A stretch of 64,000 nt of DNA from Hyphomonadaceae bacterium. GTDB taxonomy: Bacteria; Pseudomonadota; Alphaproteobacteria; Caulobacterales; Hyphomonadaceae. The notes beneath the pieces were generated by a model. It searched no databases, was not told where the DNA came from, and saw only the letters and a program-made list of their open reading frames with translations. Each line of letters begins with the position of its first letter. The stretch's first letter is position 1. The stretch lies in NCBI GenBank assembly GCA_030697555.1, contig JAUYPV010000029.1, forward strand, positions 1-64,000, read 5' to 3'. Made by a program: the position numbers and the translations under genes. Below, one piece after another: positions 61,433-64,000 of the stretch.

Positions 61433-61935
61433 GATTCACTCCGGACGCGGAGCAGTTCCGACAGCATGCGGCGCGCGCCGGTCACCGCATCGGGACCGGC
61501 GGAGAGGAAAGCCTGGCGCAAGGCGGCGCGGCGGCGCTCGGTTGCTTCGCGGGAGAAAGTCATGCCCTCCGGCGTCAGGGTGACAAGGCGGCGGCGGCGG
61601 TCGTTCGGATCGGTTTCCCGCTTGATGAAATTGCGGCCTTCGAGCTGGTTGAGGTTGCGGGCGAGGGACTGTTTGGGCGCGGAGAGCCGGGCGCGCAGGT
61701 CGCCCACATCCATCGGGCCGCGATCGAACACCTCCTGGAGAATCTCCAGTTCGGGGCCGGAAAGATTCGCGCCGGCGCCCGCCATTTCCACAAGTTGCGC
61801 GAGCCGGCGAGCCGCCGCCCGGATGATCGCGGCGCCCTCGTTCAGGTCCTGATCGCGCAGATACAGGCGGCCGTCAGCCGCAGCCGGGGCGCTGGCTGGC
61901 GGTGAAGGAGCTTGCTGGGGTCGGTTGACAGGCAT
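61429..61935 (-). CDS. MarR family regulator
   Basis: 168 residues from ATG 61935 (MPVNRPQQAPSPPA). Winged helix: LSGPELEILQEVFDRGPMDVGDLRARLSAPKQSLARNLNQLEGRNFIKRETDPNDRRRRLVTLTPEG, with the usual wing. Its stop overlaps the response regulator's start. A TCAA-N3-TTGA-like site (61973-61983) lies in the 82-base gap to ilvE, a possible operator. Upstream start at 62007 is unlikely. Confidence 0.9.
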   Translation of the reverse strand: MPVNRPQQAPSPPASAPAAADGRLYLRDQDLNEGAAIIRAAARRLAQLVEMAGAGANLSGPELEILQEVFDRGPMDVGDLRARLSAPKQSLARNLNQLEGRNFIKRETDPNDRRRRLVTLTPEGMTFSREATERRRAALRQAFLSAGPDAVTGARRMLSELLRVRSES

Positions 61936-62017
61936 GGCCACGACCGGACAATGGAAGAGCGAGACGCGAAACTCAAGCTTTGAACCCCACAAACGATCGT
62001 CTCTCAAGGACGTAACG

Positions 62018-62935
62018 ATGGCCGCCCCTTCTGCTACTTTTGTTCCCTATGACGACCGTGATGGCTGGATCTGGCTGGACGGCAAAATGGTGCCGTGGCG
62101 GGACGCAAAGATCCACGTATTGACGCACAGCCTGCATTACGGGTCATGCGTGTTCGAGGGCGAGCGGGCCTACGACGGCGTCGTATTCCGTAGCAATGAT
62201 CACTCCAAGCGCCTGCACAAGTCGGCCGAGCTGGTCGGCTACAAGTGCCCGGTGCCGGTGGCCGAGCTGGACAAGATCAAGCTGGAGCTGATGGAGAAGA
62301 ACGGCTTCGAGAGCTGCTATGTGCGCGCATTCTCGTGGCGCGGCTCGGAAATGATGGGTGTAGCGGCGCAGCAGGCCTCGATCCGCACCTGCGTGGCGGT
62401 GTGGGAGTGGGGCAATTATTTCTCGGACAAGAACAAGGGCATCCGCGTGACGATGTCCGAGTGGAAACGTCCGTCGCCGGAAACGATCCCGAGCGCCGCC
62501 AAGGCGGCCGGGCTCTACATGATCTGCACCATGTCGAAGCACAAGGCCGAGGCGGCTGGCTTCGCCGATGCGCTGATGCTCGACTATCGCGGCTATGTGG
62601 CCGAACTGACCGGGGCCAACGTGTTCCTGATCCGCGATGGCGCAATCCACACGCCGACGCCGGACTGCTTCCTCAACGGGATCACAAGGCAGACCGTGAT
62701 CGAACTGGCCCGCGCGCGCGGCTTCGAGGTGATCGAACGGCACATCACGCCGGAAGAGCTTCCCACCTTCTCGGAATGCTTCATCACCGGATCGGCGGCC
62801 GAAGTGACGCCGGTGGCGGAGATGGCGGGCCATACCTACCGGCCCGGCAACATCACCGGCACGCTGGCCGACGACTACAGCCAACTCGTGCGCGGCAAGC
62901 TCACGATGGACCAGATCAGGGCGAAGGTAGCCTGA
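62018..62935 (+). CDS. ilvE: Branched-chain amino acid aminotransferase
   Basis: 305 residues from ATG 62018, after CAAGGA. The PLP Lys is Lys162 (AKAAGLYM); motifs LTHSLHYGSCVFEGERAYDG, ADALMLDYRGYVAELTGANVF and FITGSAAEVTPV match the family. The enzyme transaminates Leu, Ile and Val with 2-oxoglutarate. It is divergent from the MarR operon. Confidence 0.96.
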   Translation: MAAPSATFVPYDDRDGWIWLDGKMVPWRDAKIHVLTHSLHYGSCVFEGERAYDGVVFRSNDHSKRLHKSAELVGYKCPVPVAELDKIKLELMEKNGFESCYVRAFSWRGSEMMGVAAQQASIRTCVAVWEWGNYFSDKNKGIRVTMSEWKRPSPETIPSAAKAAGLYMICTMSKHKAEAAGFADALMLDYRGYVAELTGANVFLIRDGAIHTPTPDCFLNGITRQTVIELARARGFEVIERHITPEELPTFSECFITGSAAEVTPVAEMAGHTYRPGNITGTLADDYSQLVRGKLTMDQIRAKVA

Positions 62936-62947
62936 CGCTTTCCGGAG

Positions 62948-63388
62948 TTAGTTCTCGAGAGCCCCAGCGATCCGCTTGGCCTGTTCGCGCAGAGTATCTA
63001 TGTCCGCGGGCTTGCCTTCATGGTGGCGCTGGAGCGGCAGGTTCTCGTAGCGCGGGATGATGTGGACGTGCAGGTGGAAGATCGTCTGCCCGGCGGGCGC
63101 GCCGTTGAACTGGGTGACGATGACGCCGTCCGGGTTCAGCGCCGATATGATGGCTTTGGTCAGCTTCTGTGTTGCGGCGAACAGGGCGCCCAGGCGCTCC
63201 GGCGCAAAGTCGGTGAGGTTGCGGGCCTGAGTGTTCTTCGGGACTACCAGGCAGTGGCCCTGACTCTGCGGGAAGATGTCCATGAAGGCGATGACTTCGT
63301 CGTTCTCGAATATCTTCACGCAGGGCGCTTCGCCGCGCAGGATTTTCGCGAAGATGTTGTTGCCGTCATAGTCCCCAACAAGGCTCAT
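62948..63388 (-). CDS. HIT family protein
   Basis: 146 residues. Catalytic histidine triad IFHLHVHIIPRY (His-x-His-x-His-x-x) near residue 105 and the N-terminal NIFAKILRGEAPCVKIFEND. HIT hydrolases (HinT-like) split nucleoside phosphoramidates or dinucleotides. The gene shares one base with the upstream acyltransferase gene's stop (TGATG), so the pair is coupled. Confidence 0.93.
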   Translation of the reverse strand: MSLVGDYDGNNIFAKILRGEAPCVKIFENDEVIAFMDIFPQSQGHCLVVPKNTQARNLTDFAPERLGALFAATQKLTKAIISALNPDGVIVTQFNGAPAGQTIFHLHVHIIPRYENLPLQRHHEGKPADIDTLREQAKRIAGALEN

Positions 63389-64000
63389 CAGAAACCCTCC
63401 TCGTCGTGCTCCTGGCCGTCTGGCCGCTCACCCTTCCGGAAGGGTGAGTATTCATTGAGCTCTTCAATGCCGGTTTCGACTGCCGCGCGCTCCCTGTCGA
63501 GATAGTCCGCGACGGCATGGCGCAAACCGCTGTGAGCGATCCAGTGCGCGGAGCGGGTAAGCTGGGGTTCGTAGCCGCGGGCCAGCTTGTGTTCCCCTTG
63601 GGCGCCGGCCTCGACGCGGCCGAGGCCGCGTTCGATCGCGAAGTCGATGGCCTGATAATAGCAGATTTCGAAATGCAGGAAGGGTTTGTCGACACTGCGG
63701 CCCCAGTAGCGGCCATAGAGCGTATCCGAACCGATCATGTTGAGAGCGCCTGCAATAGGACGTTTGCCATCCATGGCGAGGATCAGCAGGCATCTATCGG
63801 CCATGCGCTGGTGCAGCAGGTCGAAGAACTCGCGGTTGAGATAGGGCGAGCCCCATTTGCGCCCGCCAGTGTCCATGTAGAATTTGAAGAACGCGTCCCA
63901 GTGTCTGGACGTCAGATCGGCGCCAGTGACGCGCTCGATGGTGAGGCCTTCCTGCGCCTCGCGCCGTTCGCGGCGGAGCATCTTGCGCTTGCGGGAGGAG
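63388..64000 (-). CDS. FemAB-like N-acyltransferase (DUF482), N-terminus beyond the window
   Basis: The frame runs past base 64000, so only the C-terminal about 203 residues are present (SSRKRKMLRRERREAQEGLTIERVTG onward). Features: FFKFYMDTGGRKWGSPYLNREFF, GALNMIGSDTLYGRYWG, FEICYYQAIDFAIERGLGRVEAGAQGEHKLARGYEP, the DUF482/peptidogalycan-type GNAT layout. Such proteins resemble FemAB peptidoglycan aminoacyltransferases; function is uncertain. Confidence 0.85.
   Translation of the reverse strand, partial: SSRKRKMLRRERREAQEGLTIERVTGADLTSRHWDAFFKFYMDTGGRKWGSPYLNREFFDLLHQRMADRCLLILAMDGKRPIAGALNMIGSDTLYGRYWGRSVDKPFLHFEICYYQAIDFAIERGLGRVEAGAQGEHKLARGYEPQLTRSAHWIAHSGLRHAVADYLDRERAAVETGIEELNEYSPFRKGERPDGQEHDEEGF

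Noticed and set aside
59528-61852. 774-codon open frame on the plus strand across the kinase, regulator and MarR genes
   Set aside because: The opposite strand encodes three proteins with full motif sets; the plus frame is a by-product of GC-rich codons and has no recognisable domain.

Overview
The window is GC-rich, densely packed chromosomal DNA from an alphaproteobacterium. Class I lysyl-tRNA synthetase, a petABC cluster with Rieske, cytochrome b and cytochrome c1, UrcA, DUF1285 and DUF6111 proteins, a MoxR/DUF58/BatA-like/VWA cluster and a BlaI-M56 pair together suggest a Caulobacterales or Hyphomonadaceae-type bacterium; this placement is inference. I recognise no rRNA, tRNA, CRISPR array, insertion sequence or prophage. 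Most genes abut or overlap by 1-4 bases.

Layout. 0-4 kb: truncated VanZ-like gene, MpaB-type oxygenase, a RidA/VOC/VOC operon, bacterioferritin and its ferredoxin with a Fur-like box. 4-11 kb: two tiny genes (one a KTSC domain) leading into lysK, membrane proteins, lipoproteins, an XRE/MmyB regulator and an S24 repressor with twin operators. 11-24 kb: CorC/HlyC-type protein, an ATP-grasp plus zinc-peptidase pair, SDR, and the four-gene MoxR operon. 24-29 kb: NUDIX hydrolase, CCA-adding enzyme, TspO, HemF, twin cysteine-rich lipoproteins, TrmL. 29-36 kb: petABC, MTA phosphorylase, LysE, GST, Apt, ClpP-like protease. 36-39 kb: a proline-rich envelope protein, a secreted ubiquitin, RlmJ. 39-47 kb: PQQ dehydrogenase, MFS exporter, YchF, Pth, L25, ammonium transporter. 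47-53 kb: UrcA, a frameshifted winged-helix/TPR regulator, BlaI-M56 with a clear operator, MBL hydrolase. 53-64 kb: Prs, PgeF, MidA-like, Lgt, UbiK, YbjN, ProC, a MarR/response-regulator/kinase operon, IlvE, HIT and an N-acyltransferase-like gene running off the end.

The standout is at 37470-37763: a 97-residue protein made of a Sec signal peptide followed by a 76-residue ubiquitin that matches human ubiquitin at 52 of 76 positions by my hand alignment and ends in the native Leu-Arg-Leu-Arg-Gly-Gly directly before the stop. It keeps the Ile44 patch and five of seven chain-forming lysines. No E1, E2, E3 or deubiquitinase lies beside it, so it looks like an orphan, exported bacterial ubiquitin.

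Working together: petABC forms the bc1 complex; MtnP and Apt give a methylthioadenosine-to-AMP salvage route; Bfr and Bfd store and release iron; Lgt lipidates lipoproteins such as those encoded here; BlaI and the M56 protease form a sensor-repressor pair.
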